DNA of 43,204 nt, from NCBI GenBank assembly GCA_009702925.1, contig WLHC01000001.1, forward strand, positions 1 to 43,204, read 5' to 3'. The notes beneath the pieces were generated by a model. The model made no database searches. It was not told where the DNA came from and saw nothing but the letters and a program-made list of their open reading frames with translations. The stretch's first letter is position 1. Each line of letters starts with the position of its first letter. The stretch is from Actinomycetota bacterium (GTDB lineage: Bacteria > Actinomycetota > Actinomycetes > Nanopelagicales > Nanopelagicaceae). The translations under genes were made by a program, and so were the position numbers. This document shows positions 8,601 through 16,432 of this stretch, piece by piece.

Positions 8601-9481
8601 CGTGCGCCTCCTCTGGCGATTAACTCTCTGGCCAAGCGGCGGTATGAAGCCGCTCCACCAGATGAAGTAGCATATTTTGTAATTGGTTCGCCAACAACTG
8701 TGGTTTCAGGAAAACGAATTGTTTTTGCAATTATTGTTTCAAAGACATCTTCAGGGAACTGTTCTAATAAGCGCTCTAGCACCTGACGATTATGCGAAGT
8801 TTTTTTATCATACATTGTTGCCAAGATGCCTATCAATCGTAACTCTGGGTTCAGAAAGCTCTTTACTTTGTCAAGGTTTCCTTTGAGTTCGATGAATCCA
8901 TGAAGTGCAAAGTACTCACATTGCATAGGAACAATGACTTCATCTGATGCAACTAATGCATTTATCGTAAGTTGACCCATAGTTGGTTGGCAGTCAATCA
9001 AAATGACATCGTAAAAATCTTTCAGTGGTGCAAGTGCACGCTTTAGGTATTGCTGTCCACCAATTTCAGCTCCCAGAGTTGTCTCTGCAGTACCAAGATC
9101 TCTATTTGCGGGAAGGAAATCAAGCCCAGCAACGGAGGACTTTAAAACGATGTCATCTATTTTTGCTGTTGGAGTCATTAATGCGTAGTAGACAGTTTGT
9201 TCTAACGGTAAAGAGTGGGCATTTACGCCAAGACCAAGAGATAGACCACCTTGTGGGTCAAAATCCACCAATAAAACACGGCGGCCAAGTTCGGCTAAAG
9301 AAGCTCCCAGATTGATAGTGCTCGTTGTTTTTCCAACACCACCTTTTTGATTGAAGATTGAGATAATTTTTGCGTTGCCATGGTTAACCAAGGCCGCAGG
9401 CGCAGGGAAGTTTTTAGCTTTTTTGCCGAGCAGGTTGGCTGTGGTAGCAACCTCTTCTGCAATTGTCGATTTAGCGCTCAA
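8597..9481 (-). CDS. ParA/Soj-family chromosome-partitioning ATPase (Rv1708-type)
   Basis: 294 aa. The deviant Walker A KGGVGKTT lies at residues 46-53, followed by the P-loop partner strand LLVDFDPQGGLS and the switch stretch VILIDCQPTMGQLT. An N-terminal extension of about 37 residues precedes the ATPase core. These dimeric ATPases position DNA or protein cargo on the nucleoid. Context (xerD on one side, scpA divergent on the other) matches the second actinobacterial ParA, Rv1708/PldP, rather than parAB at the origin. The start is TTG 9481 with GAGG 8 nt upstream. It is co-expressed with the ribbon-helix-helix gene downstream. Confidence 0.88.
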   Translation of the reverse strand: MSAKSTIAEEVATTANLLGKKAKNFPAPAALVNHGNAKIISIFNQKGGVGKTTSTINLGASLAELGRRVLLVDFDPQGGLSLGLGVNAHSLPLEQTVYYALMTPTAKIDDIVLKSSVAGLDFLPANRDLGTAETTLGAEIGGQQYLKRALAPLKDFYDVILIDCQPTMGQLTINALVASDEVIVPMQCEYFALHGFIELKGNLDKVKSFLNPELRLIGILATMYDKKTSHNRQVLERLLEQFPEDVFETIIAKTIRFPETTVVGEPITKYATSSGGAASYRRLARELIARGGAR

Positions 9482-9511
9482 TCTTCAAACCTCTTTCCTG
9501 ATATAGCCGTG

Positions 9512-9517
9512 AGCCTA
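9512..9517 (-). promoter_or_regulatory. Candidate -10 for the parA-like gene
   Basis: On the minus strand TAGGCT ends 30 nt before the TTG start, leaving room for a short leader with a GAGG Shine-Dalgarno. It shares the 79-nt divergent gap with the scpA promoter. No clear -35 is visible. Confidence 0.3.
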
Positions 9518-9548
9518 GGCGTTACATAGAAAACAGGCAAGCGTGAAG

Positions 9549-9554
9549 TAGGGT
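9549..9554 (+). promoter_or_regulatory. -10 element of a likely leaderless scpA promoter
   Basis: TAGGGT, then 6 nt, then ATG 9561. There is no Shine-Dalgarno at usable distance. The spacing matches leaderless start sites. Confidence 0.5.
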
Positions 9555-9560
9555 GCGCCA

Positions 9561-10433
9561 ATGGAGATTTCATTAAAGGAATCAACCGATGTAAATCCCG
9601 CATCGGGTGCTTTCTCTGTCCATCTAGATAATTTCGATGGCCCTTTTGATCTTTTGCTTCAGCTCATTTCTAGGCACAAAATGGACGTTACTGAGGTCGC
9701 CCTCAGCGCCGTGACCGATGAGTTCATCTCATTTATTCGAGAGTTGGAGAGTTCAGGTAAAGGGTGGGAACTAGATCAGGCCACTGAGTTTTTAGTAGTA
9801 GCGGCAACTCTTCTGGACCTGAAGGCGGCCCGGCTGCTTCCAAGTGGCGACGTTGAGGACGAGGAAGATTTGGCGTTGCTGGAGGCACGAGATCTCTTGT
9901 TTGCGCGTTTGCTTCAGTACCGTGCTTTCAAGCAGATCGCGGCTACCTTTAGCGAGCGCATCGCTGCAGCCGAAAAATCCTTTCCGCGAGTTGTGGCTCT
10001 AGATCCGGCTCTTTCGGCCCTGTTGCCTGAGGTGCTGATTGGGGTAGGGGCGGCCCGTTTTGCGGCCATCGCCGAGCGCGTGCTAACACCCAAAACCACG
10101 CCTGTTGTTGCGCTCGAACATCTTCATTCGGCCATGGTCAGTGTTGCTGAAGAGTCAAAGACCGTGATTCAAGCTCTACGAGCCGGGAAAACAGTAAGTT
10201 TTAGGCACCTAATCTCTGATGCGGACAATACCCTTGTAGTTGTAGCTCGATTTTTGGCTTTGTTGGACCTCTATCGTCAGGGAGTTTTGCGCTTTGAGCA
10301 GGTAATAGCGCTGGGAGAGCTTCAAATAAGCTGGACTGGAAGCCTGGAAGGTGAAGTTGAAATTACCGATGAGTTCGACGTTCCGGTCGTTCTGAATATG
10401 CAAGATTCGACAGAAAGCGGCGATAATGTCTAA
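9561..10433 (+). CDS. scpA: Segregation and condensation protein A
   Basis: 290 aa. This is the kleisin subunit that bridges the SMC dimer and binds ScpB for chromosome condensation. The N-terminal hallmark FDGPFDLLLQLI, followed by KMDVTEVALSAVTDEFI, is near residues 24-51. The C-terminal winged-helix part ends in a stretch typical for ScpA (LLDLYRQGVLRFEQ). The end overlaps scpB by 8 nt. GC content is visibly higher than in flanking genes (35 of 60 bases at 9961-10020 by hand count). Confidence 0.94.
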   Translation: MEISLKESTDVNPASGAFSVHLDNFDGPFDLLLQLISRHKMDVTEVALSAVTDEFISFIRELESSGKGWELDQATEFLVVAATLLDLKAARLLPSGDVEDEEDLALLEARDLLFARLLQYRAFKQIAATFSERIAAAEKSFPRVVALDPALSALLPEVLIGVGAARFAAIAERVLTPKTTPVVALEHLHSAMVSVAEESKTVIQALRAGKTVSFRHLISDADNTLVVVARFLALLDLYRQGVLRFEQVIALGELQISWTGSLEGEVEITDEFDVPVVLNMQDSTESGDNV

Positions 10434-10977
10434 TGTAGAAGTCGAGCGTTCTATCGAGGCGATCCTAATGGTCGTCGATGAGCCGCTTAGTGAGGTAGTA
10501 CTGGCTCAAGTTCTTGAACAACCCGTTGAAGTTGTAGAGGCTGCTTTAGCCGTTCTCGAGACAAGTTATGAAGATCGTGGTTTCTCTCTACGCAAGATCA
10601 ACGGGGGATGGCGCTTTTATAGCAATCCCAACTATTCAGCCGTGGTAGAAAAGTTCGTCTTAGACGGTCAGCAATCACGGCTAACCCAGGCCGCACTTGA
10701 AACCCTGGCTGTAATCGCTTATCGACAGCCAGTCTCCAGGGCACGCGTGTCGGCCATTCGAGGCGTGAATGTGGAAGCCGTAATGAAGACCTTAGTTACG
10801 CGAGGCTTAGTGGAAGAATCGGGCCTCGAGCACGAAACAGGTGCCATTTTGTACAAAACGACTAGCTACTTTCTAGAGCGCTTAGGCTTAAACTCTCTGG
10901 AAGATTTGCCCGCCCTGGCGCCTTACCTTCCAGATCTAGAAGGCCTTGACGAAATACTCGATTCGCTAACCGACTAA
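10426..10977 (+). CDS. scpB: Segregation and condensation protein B
   Basis: 183 aa, normal. It forms tandem winged helices that dimerise and bind ScpA in the SMC condensin. The first domain begins VERSIEAILMVVDEPLSE. The second contains SRLTQAALETLAVIAYRQPV and SRARVSAIRGVNVEAV, the most conserved ScpB stretches. It overlaps scpA by 8 nt, so the subunits are made together. The smc gene itself is not in this window. Confidence 0.95.
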   Translation: MSNVEVERSIEAILMVVDEPLSEVVLAQVLEQPVEVVEAALAVLETSYEDRGFSLRKINGGWRFYSNPNYSAVVEKFVLDGQQSRLTQAALETLAVIAYRQPVSRARVSAIRGVNVEAVMKTLVTRGLVEESGLEHETGAILYKTTSYFLERLGLNSLEDLPALAPYLPDLEGLDEILDSLTD

Positions 10978-10986
10978 CCCTTGGGC

Positions 10987-10992
10987 TAACCT
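10987..10992 (+). promoter_or_regulatory. Candidate -10 for rluB
   Basis: TAACCT lies in the 42-nt gap after scpB and would start transcription near 10999, giving a leader of about 20 nt that includes the GGGAGGA Shine-Dalgarno at 11008-11014. It overlaps the 5' arm of the hairpin listed next, so promoter and hairpin readings compete. Confidence 0.35.
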
Positions 10993-11017
10993 AGCCTCCT
11001 GACTGTCGGGAGGATAG
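10991..11017 (+). promoter_or_regulatory. Hairpin that would sequester the rluB Shine-Dalgarno
   Basis: CTAGCCTCC at 10991-10999 pairs with GGAGGATAG at 11009-11017 with one G-A mismatch and a 9-nt loop. The 3' arm contains the Shine-Dalgarno of rluB (ATG 11020). It can form only in transcripts reading through from scpB, because a start at the TAACCT element would omit most of the 5' arm. Confidence 0.4.
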
Positions 11018-11019
11018 CC

Positions 11020-11733
11020 ATGGCCCAAATGAGGCTCAACAAAATAATTGCCGATGCCGGTGTTACTAGCAGGCGCGGGGCAGATGAACTGATCGAATCA
11101 GGCCGAGTAAGTGTCGACGGCGTCGTTATCCGTGAGATGGGAAGTAAGTTCGATCCGACCATATCTGAGGTGATGGTTGATGGTGAGACAATTAAGCCAA
11201 TTTTGTCTAAGAGTTATTTAGTACTTCATAAACCAAAGGGCGTTTTGTCAACCATGTTTGATCCAGAAGGCCGCCCCTCTTTAGATGACTTTATCGATCT
11301 TCGCAAAGAGCGCCTTTTTCACGTTGGTCGCCTGGACAAGGATTCAGAAGGACTAATCCTGCTCACAAATGATGGTGATTTGACCTTCCGGGCTACCCAT
11401 CCTTCCTTTGGACTTGAAAAAACCTACATCATCGAATTCGATGGAGTCCTACCTCAGGGCATTGATAAGGTGCTTCTCAAGGGGGTTGAACTGGAAGATG
11501 GCATGGGCCGAGTCTTGAGCTATAGGCAGATTTCGCCTCGGTGGATCGAGGTCTCGATACATGAGGGTCGGTATCACATCATTAGACGTTTGATGGAGGC
11601 GGTCGGCGTGGACGTTCTTCGGTTGGTCCGAACAAAATTTGGTCCAATATCTTTGGGGGATACACCCGAAGGCCGCTGGCGAGATCTCAACAATACAGAA
11701 TTGCTAAATCTACAAAAAGCTTTAAATCTTTAA
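11020..11733 (+). CDS. rluB: 23S rRNA pseudouridine synthase RluB/RsuA family
   Basis: 237 aa. An N-terminal S4 domain (MRLNKIIADAGVTSRRGADE, about 4-23) is followed by a pseudouridine synthase core with the catalytic motif GRLDKDSEGLILLTNDGD near 108-125. It isomerises a uridine in ribosomal RNA. In Actinobacteria the gene following scpB is annotated rluB; the exact target base is not deducible here. ATG 11020 has a strong GGGAGGA Shine-Dalgarno. Gene order scpA-scpB-rluB-aroH-tyrA-cmk-der follows Streptomyces. Confidence 0.9.
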   Translation: MAQMRLNKIIADAGVTSRRGADELIESGRVSVDGVVIREMGSKFDPTISEVMVDGETIKPILSKSYLVLHKPKGVLSTMFDPEGRPSLDDFIDLRKERLFHVGRLDKDSEGLILLTNDGDLTFRATHPSFGLEKTYIIEFDGVLPQGIDKVLLKGVELEDGMGRVLSYRQISPRWIEVSIHEGRYHIIRRLMEAVGVDVLRLVRTKFGPISLGDTPEGRWRDLNNTELLNLQKALNL

Positions 11734-12014
11734 CTTGTTTAGGTTTTATTAATAAATATTGCTCATACCGTTTAAACGATAAATCTATATTTGTTGGAGA
11801 TTATGTGGATATATCTATATTTGGGGTTCAAATTGAACACCGAAATTTCCAAAAATATGGTTTTATCGATAATTAAGACTTTAGGAGTGAGTAAATTGGG
11901 AACCTGCGACTGATCAAGTAAAAATCGTAAAACAGGTATATCGACAAATGGTTTAATTGCCTCTAGGTTTTCTAACATCCCGCCGGATTGAGACAAGGCG
12001 GGTATCCTTATCCC
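11734..12014. other. 281-bp AT-rich non-coding gap with palindromes and a direct repeat
   Basis: This is the longest gene-free stretch between protein genes here. It contains TTTATTAATAAA (11745-11756), CGTTTAAACG (11769-11778), and GTTCAA/TTGAAC arms around one A (11826-11838). ATCTATATTTG is repeated at 11783-11793 and 11813-11823, 30 nt apart. Near aroH, CCCGCC (11979-11984) and GGCGGG (11997-12002) form a 6-bp stem. No ORF with coding character is seen. The only long frame (minus strand, 11772-12047) runs into aroH and lacks protein-like sequence. Confidence 0.6.
12003..12008 (+). promoter_or_regulatory. -10 element of a likely leaderless aroH promoter
   Basis: TATCCT, then 6 nt, then ATG 12015. 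No Shine-Dalgarno is present. The hexamer directly abuts the CCCGCC/GGCGGG inverted repeat, which could be an operator. Confidence 0.5.
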
Positions 12015-12377
12015 ATGGCAACGCGTGCGATTCGAGGGGCAATCCAAGTGGAGGCAAATACCTCTGCGGAAATAGCCTCTGGTGTTCAGGAGTTGATTAG
12101 CTCGATTTTGGCATCTAACTCCATATCTCCAGATGATGTGATTTCGGTTTTCTTTACCTCTACGGCCGATCTAACGGCTGCTTTCCCTGCGGCAACCTGT
12201 CGCGAGATGGGTTTTGCTAACGTCCCTTTACTTGGTTCGGTCGAGGTCCCGGTACCAAATGCGTTGGATCGCACAGTGAGGGCGCTTTTGCTCGTTGAAA
12301 CTGAGCTCCCACGTGAAAAAATTACGCACGCATATCTTCGCGGAGCGGCTGCACTTCGTCGCGATATAGCTCAGTGA
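12015..12377 (+). CDS. aroH: Chorismate mutase, AroH type
   Basis: 120 aa, matching the monofunctional AroH class of Bacillus subtilis. It converts chorismate to prephenate, the first committed step to Phe and Tyr. Catalytic residues align by position: R7 in MATRAIRGA, E77 in GSVEVPV and R89 in RTVRALL. ADLTAAFPAATCREMG is the conserved middle. An in-frame start at 11988 is less likely because the family begins just before IRGA and a -10 hexamer precedes ATG 12015. The GTG of tyrA overlaps its stop by 4 nt, so the two consecutive enzymes are coupled. Confidence 0.93.
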   Translation: MATRAIRGAIQVEANTSAEIASGVQELISSILASNSISPDDVISVFFTSTADLTAAFPAATCREMGFANVPLLGSVEVPVPNALDRTVRALLLVETELPREKITHAYLRGAAALRRDIAQ

Positions 12378-13474
12378 GCGGGATTGCAGGCTCCGAGGGG
12401 CTAAAAAGCCAGCCGAAAAAGAGTGTTTCTCAGGTCCGAATAGTTGGTTCCGGGCTGATAGGAACCTCTATCGGTTTGGGCTTAGTTCAACATGGAATTC
12501 ACGTGGAAATGGTTGATTCAGATCCTAAAACCCAGTCCTTAGCCTCCGATTTGATTGGTTCAAAAGCAATCAAATCACCTGAGGTAGTTATTCTTGCATT
12601 GCCAACGAGGCAGCTTGAAATGGTTTTGCAAGGTGAATTTGATTTAAACCCTCAGTCGACGTTTATGGATGTTGGTAGCGTTAAGACTGAAGTTTTGGTA
12701 AAGGTTGAAGCTATTTCCGGTATGGCCTTGAGATTTGTGCCGAGCCATCCCATGGCGGGACGCGAAATTGGGGGAGCGAGTTCGGCTAGGGCAGATCTAT
12801 TTATCGGACGAAGTTGGGTGGTTACACCGACAAAGTCGACAGAATCAGAAAGTACAGAAATGGTCAAAGATTTGATTTCTCTATTAGGGGCATCTCCAGT
12901 GGTTTTTTCAGCCTCTGATCACGACTCCGCGGTGGCAAAGATTTCGCACCTGCCTCAAATAGTTTCGTCACTTCTGGCAAAGCAACTCATCGGAACTAAT
13001 CCTGAATGGATGGAGCTATCAGGTCAGGGATTGCGGGACACAACAAGAATTGCAGCTTCGGACGAACAGCTGTGGAAAGAGATCATTTATTCAAACCGAA
13101 ATGTCCTGGCAGTCTTGCTCAAGGATCTACAGATAGATTTAAAGATATTGATTGATAACCTTGAAGATCCTTCTCAAATTGAAAAAATCTTGTTGCAGGG
13201 CCGCAAAGGACGAGAGTTAATACCAGGCAAGCATGGTGGTAAAGCGAGGGAATACAGTCACCTTCCCATAGTAATTGACGATAAGCCGGGTCAGCTTGCA
13301 GCAATTTTTAACGAGTGTTCATCTCTGGGTGTCAATGTTGAAGATTTGATTATTGAACACTCACCTGGCCAATTAAGCGCACTTATAACACTGGCTCTTT
13401 CGGCCCCAGATGCCCGCAAACTATCCGATCATCTTGGCTCAATTGGTTGGAACGTTCATCCAATTCGCAATTAG
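12374..13474 (+). CDS. tyrA: Prephenate dehydrogenase with C-terminal ACT domain
   Basis: 366 aa. It oxidatively decarboxylates prephenate to 4-hydroxyphenylpyruvate for tyrosine synthesis, using NAD(P)+. The Rossmann motif GSGLIGTSIGLGL is near residues 26-38. The catalytic region includes FVPSHPMAGREIGG, with His and Gly-rich turns typical of TyrA. An ACT regulatory domain lies at about 298-366 (IVIDDKPGQLAAIFNECSSL), implying amino-acid feedback, probably tyrosine. GTG overlaps the aroH stop (GTGA). Confidence 0.93.
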   Translation: MSGIAGSEGLKSQPKKSVSQVRIVGSGLIGTSIGLGLVQHGIHVEMVDSDPKTQSLASDLIGSKAIKSPEVVILALPTRQLEMVLQGEFDLNPQSTFMDVGSVKTEVLVKVEAISGMALRFVPSHPMAGREIGGASSARADLFIGRSWVVTPTKSTESESTEMVKDLISLLGASPVVFSASDHDSAVAKISHLPQIVSSLLAKQLIGTNPEWMELSGQGLRDTTRIAASDEQLWKEIIYSNRNVLAVLLKDLQIDLKILIDNLEDPSQIEKILLQGRKGRELIPGKHGGKAREYSHLPIVIDDKPGQLAAIFNECSSLGVNVEDLIIEHSPGQLSALITLALSAPDARKLSDHLGSIGWNVHPIRN

Positions 13475-13477
13475 AAG

Positions 13478-13483
13478 TAGGCT
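13478..13483 (+). promoter_or_regulatory. -10 element of a likely leaderless cmk-der promoter
   Basis: TAGGCT, 6 nt, ATG 13490. The same hexamer and spacing occur before the diacylglycerol-kinase-like gene on the other strand (27263-27268). There is no Shine-Dalgarno. Confidence 0.5.
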
Positions 13484-13489
13484 CTTCAC

Positions 13490-15451
13490 ATGGGCATAGT
13501 TGTAGCAATAGATGGTCCAAGCGGTGCAGGAAAATCCACTGCTGCTAAGGCTATAGCTCAACGTGCCGGTTGGAACTATTTAGATACTGGTGCACTCTAT
13601 CGCGCTGTAACTTGGCTAGCTTTAGAAAATAACTGCGAAGAAGCGTTTTCGATTCTACAGTTATTGAAAGATCATCCCATTCGCTTTGAAGCAGATCCTG
13701 TTTCTGCAAATGTTTACGCTGGTGATGTTCAGATCACTCACTCAATACGAGGGCACTCTGTTACTGAAAATGTGTCACGAATTAGTGCTATGCCCGAGAT
13801 TCGAAAAACCCTCCTAGCAATGCAACATCAAATCATTGATGCCAGTGAGCGCGGCGTGGTTGTAGAGGGCAGAGATATTGGAACTGTTGTAGCACCAGAT
13901 GCAGGACTAAAAATATTCTTAACGGCAGATTTAGATGCAAGAGCCAAGCGCCGCGAGGATGAAGTTGAGGATAAATCAGTTGATATCAAGGCATCTCTAG
14001 GCTCAAGAGATTCCATCGATTCCACTCGTGTTCACTCTCCTTTGGCAATGGCAAATGATGCGGTGGAGATTGATTCCACAAATTTAGATTTAGAGGAGAC
14101 GATAGATCGTATTTGGGAACTGCTCAAACAAAGGAATCTTCTCGGCCTACCAATAGTTGCGATTCTAGGCCGACCTAACGTAGGAAAGTCCACACTAATC
14201 AATAGATTCTTAGGCCGACGAGAAGCGATAGTTGAAGATGTTCCAGGTGTAACTCGTGATCGTGTTAAGTACGAATGCGAGTGGGGTGGAAGACGCTTCA
14301 TTATTATGGATACAGGTGGTTGGGAAGCAAAGCCCGATGGAATATCCGTTCAAGTAAGTGCCGGTTCAGAATTAGCAATGGCCGATGCTGATGTTTTAGC
14401 TTTCGTCGTTGATGCACAGGTTGGTGCTTTAGATGAGGATGACATTTTAGTTCAACATCTTCGCAAGGCTAAGAAGCCAACCATTCTCATTGGAAATAAA
14501 GTCGACGGCGAACGAGAAGAGGCAGAGGCGCACGGTTTGTGGAGTTTAGGTTTAGGGGAGCCGAGATTTGTTTCCGCACTCCACGGTCGAGGCAGTGGAG
14601 ATTTACTCGACCATATCGTTGCAGTTTTACCTGAAGTTGGTAGAGCTCAAAATCAGGATGGATATCGAAAAGTTGCATTGATTGGTAGACCAAACGTCGG
14701 GAAGTCTTCCTTGTTTAATGCAATTGCAGGGGAGTCTCTTTCGATAGTCGATGATGCAGCAGGAACAACGCGCGATCCAGTCGATTCACTTCTAGAGTTT
14801 GGAGGATCGGTTTGGAGATTTATCGACACAGCAGGATTAAAGAAGAGAGCGAATCAAGATTCGGGGACAGATTATTATGCTTCACTTCGAACAACTACAG
14901 CACTTGAACGTTGTGAAGTAGCAGTCGTTGTTTTAGACGCATCAGAGCCAATTACCGAACAAGATCTTCGAGTCATCACAATGGTGGAAGAAGCTGGAAA
15001 AGCCATGGTGATTGTTATGAACAAATGGGATCTAGTGGATGAGGATCGGCGCATCGCACTAGATAGGGAGATCGATCGCCACTTAGATCAGGTTGAGTGG
15101 GCTCAAAGAGTTAACATTGCCGCGAAAACTGGTTGGCATAGAGATCGCTTGGCACCGGCATTACGCACTGCACTCGATAGTTGGGAGCGACGCGTACCTA
15201 CGGCGAAATTGAATTCATTCTTGGGCGCGCTCATTGGGGCTACCCCGCCACCGGTTAGAGGGGGCAAGCAACCCAAAGTTTATTACGCAACGCAAGCGGG
15301 CATCGCTCCACCAAAATTTGTTGTTTTTTCTAGTGGATGGATCGAGGCTTCCTATCGTCGCTTCATAGAAAGACGTTTACGTGAGGAGTTTAAGTTCCCT
15401 GGAACTCCGGTGCAAGTAGCGATTAGAGTAAAAGAAAGAGACAACCAGTGA
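13490..15451 (+). CDS. cmk-der: Fused cytidylate kinase / GTPase Der
   Basis: 653 aa, the sum of Cmk (about 215) and Der (about 438) in one frame. Residues 1-215: CMP/dCMP kinase with P-loop GPSGAGKST at 9-17 and the GRDIGTVV motif. Residues from about 218: ribosome-assembly GTPase with two G domains, first P-loop GRPNVGKST near 224 and second GRPNVGKSS near 401, each with NKxD ([15 protein letters not shown]), then a KH-like domain. The genes are adjacent in most Actinobacteria, and fused forms are known in several. No stop, frameshift or internal start with Shine-Dalgarno was seen at the junction. The stop overlaps the next gene by 4 nt. Confidence 0.94.
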   Translation: MGIVVAIDGPSGAGKSTAAKAIAQRAGWNYLDTGALYRAVTWLALENNCEEAFSILQLLKDHPIRFEADPVSANVYAGDVQITHSIRGHSVTENVSRISAMPEIRKTLLAMQHQIIDASERGVVVEGRDIGTVVAPDAGLKIFLTADLDARAKRREDEVEDKSVDIKASLGSRDSIDSTRVHSPLAMANDAVEIDSTNLDLEETIDRIWELLKQRNLLGLPIVAILGRPNVGKSTLINRFLGRREAIVEDVPGVTRDRVKYECEWGGRRFIIMDTGGWEAKPDGISVQVSAGSELAMADADVLAFVVDAQVGALDEDDILVQHLRKAKKPTILIGNKVDGEREEAEAHGLWSLGLGEPRFVSALHGRGSGDLLDHIVAVLPEVGRAQNQDGYRKVALIGRPNVGKSSLFNAIAGESLSIVDDAAGTTRDPVDSLLEFGGSVWRFIDTAGLKKRANQDSGTDYYASLRTTTALERCEVAVVVLDASEPITEQDLRVITMVEEAGKAMVIVMNKWDLVDEDRRIALDREIDRHLDQVEWAQRVNIAAKTGWHRDRLAPALRTALDSWERRVPTAKLNSFLGALIGATPPPVRGGKQPKVYYATQAGIAPPKFVVFSSGWIEASYRRFIERRLREEFKFPGTPVQVAIRVKERDNQ

Positions 15452-16020
15452 GCACTCTGATTACTGTTCCTAATGCTCTAACTTTTTTACGATTTCTAGG
15501 CATCCCAGTTTTTATACATCTTGCATTAAATCTTGAAGCAGATGGTTGGGCGATAGTCGTTTTGGTAATTGGGGGAGCTACAGATTACTTTGATGGAAAA
15601 CTCGCCAGAGCCTGGAATCAAACTTCACGATTTGGCGAGTTAGCCGATCCTGCAATTGACCGACTTTACATATTTGCCATACTTATCGTTTTTCTTGTTC
15701 GTGAGATCTTACCGCTATGGATGATTCTTATTTTGATTGCTCGCGATCTGGTTCTCGGTTTTCTAACAATTTTGATGGCACGAAGGTCAATCCCGGCTTT
15801 CACTGTCACATACTTGGGTAAAGCAGCAACTTTTAATTTGATGTATGCATTCCCTCTTCTGCTTCTTGCACAATCTAATGGCGGGTGGGGAGACATAGCT
15901 TTTGTTACTGGATGGAGTTTTGCAATATGGGGATTTGCGCTCTACATTTCGACAGGTATTGGTTATGCGCGTCAGGCTCTTTTGCAGCTAGGGGATAAAT
16001 ATGTCTTCGATTCCGAGTAA
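15448..16020 (+). CDS. CDP-alcohol phosphatidyltransferase (PgsA2-type)
   Basis: 190 aa, an integral membrane enzyme with about five hydrophobic segments. The family motif D..DG..AR........G...D...D is complete in [10 protein letters not shown] followed by [11 protein letters not shown] (about 47-71), which binds CDP-diacylglycerol and metal. It transfers a phosphatidyl group to an alcohol such as glycerol-3-phosphate. Which alcohol cannot be read from sequence. Context (upstream of gcvH and garA) matches Rv1822 (pgsA2). GTG overlaps the cmk-der stop by 4 nt, and its own 3' end overlaps gcvH by 20 nt. Confidence 0.85.
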   Translation: MSTLITVPNALTFLRFLGIPVFIHLALNLEADGWAIVVLVIGGATDYFDGKLARAWNQTSRFGELADPAIDRLYIFAILIVFLVREILPLWMILILIARDLVLGFLTILMARRSIPAFTVTYLGKAATFNLMYAFPLLLLAQSNGGWGDIAFVTGWSFAIWGFALYISTGIGYARQALLQLGDKYVFDSE

Positions 16021-16375
16021 TGTTTCTTATACAAAGGAACATGAGTGGGTCAGTATCGACTCATCAATCTGCACCATGGGAATCACCGACTATGCCCAGG
16101 CTGCCCTGGGCGACATCGTTTATGTTCAACTTCCAAAGGTGGGGGATCAAGTTACGGCTGGACAAGTGTGCGGCGAAGTTGAGTCAACGAAAAGTGTTTC
16201 AGATATTTATGCACCAGTTACTGGAGTAGTTGTTGAGATCAACCTGTCGCTATCTGATTCACCAGAGACAATAAACTCAGATCCTTATGGGCAAGGTTGG
16301 CTGGCAAAGATAGAAGTAAATGGTCAACCAGATGACCTTCTAACCTCTCTCGAGTATGCAGAAATCACGGCTTGA
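16001..16375 (+). CDS. gcvH: Glycine cleavage system H protein
   Basis: 124 aa, normal length. It is the lipoyl carrier that shuttles the aminomethyl group between the P, T and L proteins. The lipoylated lysine is K64 in GEVESTKSVSDIYAP. The N-terminus YTKEHEWV and the end motif DPYGQGWLAKI are typical. ATG lies inside the upstream phosphatidyltransferase gene (20-nt overlap), so translation is coupled. gcvP is 2.5 kb downstream; gcvT is not in the window. Confidence 0.97.
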   Translation: MSSIPSNVSYTKEHEWVSIDSSICTMGITDYAQAALGDIVYVQLPKVGDQVTAGQVCGEVESTKSVSDIYAPVTGVVVEINLSLSDSPETINSDPYGQGWLAKIEVNGQPDDLLTSLEYAEITA

Positions 16376-16394
16376 CCAAAGGATTTTAGCCCTC

Positions 16395-16400
16395 TACTGT
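16395..16400 (+). promoter_or_regulatory. Candidate -10 for the FHA gene
   Basis: TACTGT would start transcription near 16408, giving a leader of about 25 nt with the strong Shine-Dalgarno AGGAGGT (16420-16426) before ATG 16433. This is one of the few leadered arrangements in the window. Confidence 0.4.
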
Positions 16401-16432
16401 CACCCTTAGGTTGACGGTCAGGAGGTGGTGGC

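Noticed and set aside
11826-11838. SOS/LexA box in the AT-rich gap
   Set aside because: The arms read GTTCAA/TTGAAC, the opposite orientation to the actinobacterial GAAC-N4-GTTC site.
11772-12047. Minus-strand 91-codon open frame in the AT-rich gap
   Set aside because: It runs into the aroH start, has unordered composition and no start signals. The gap is better treated as non-coding.
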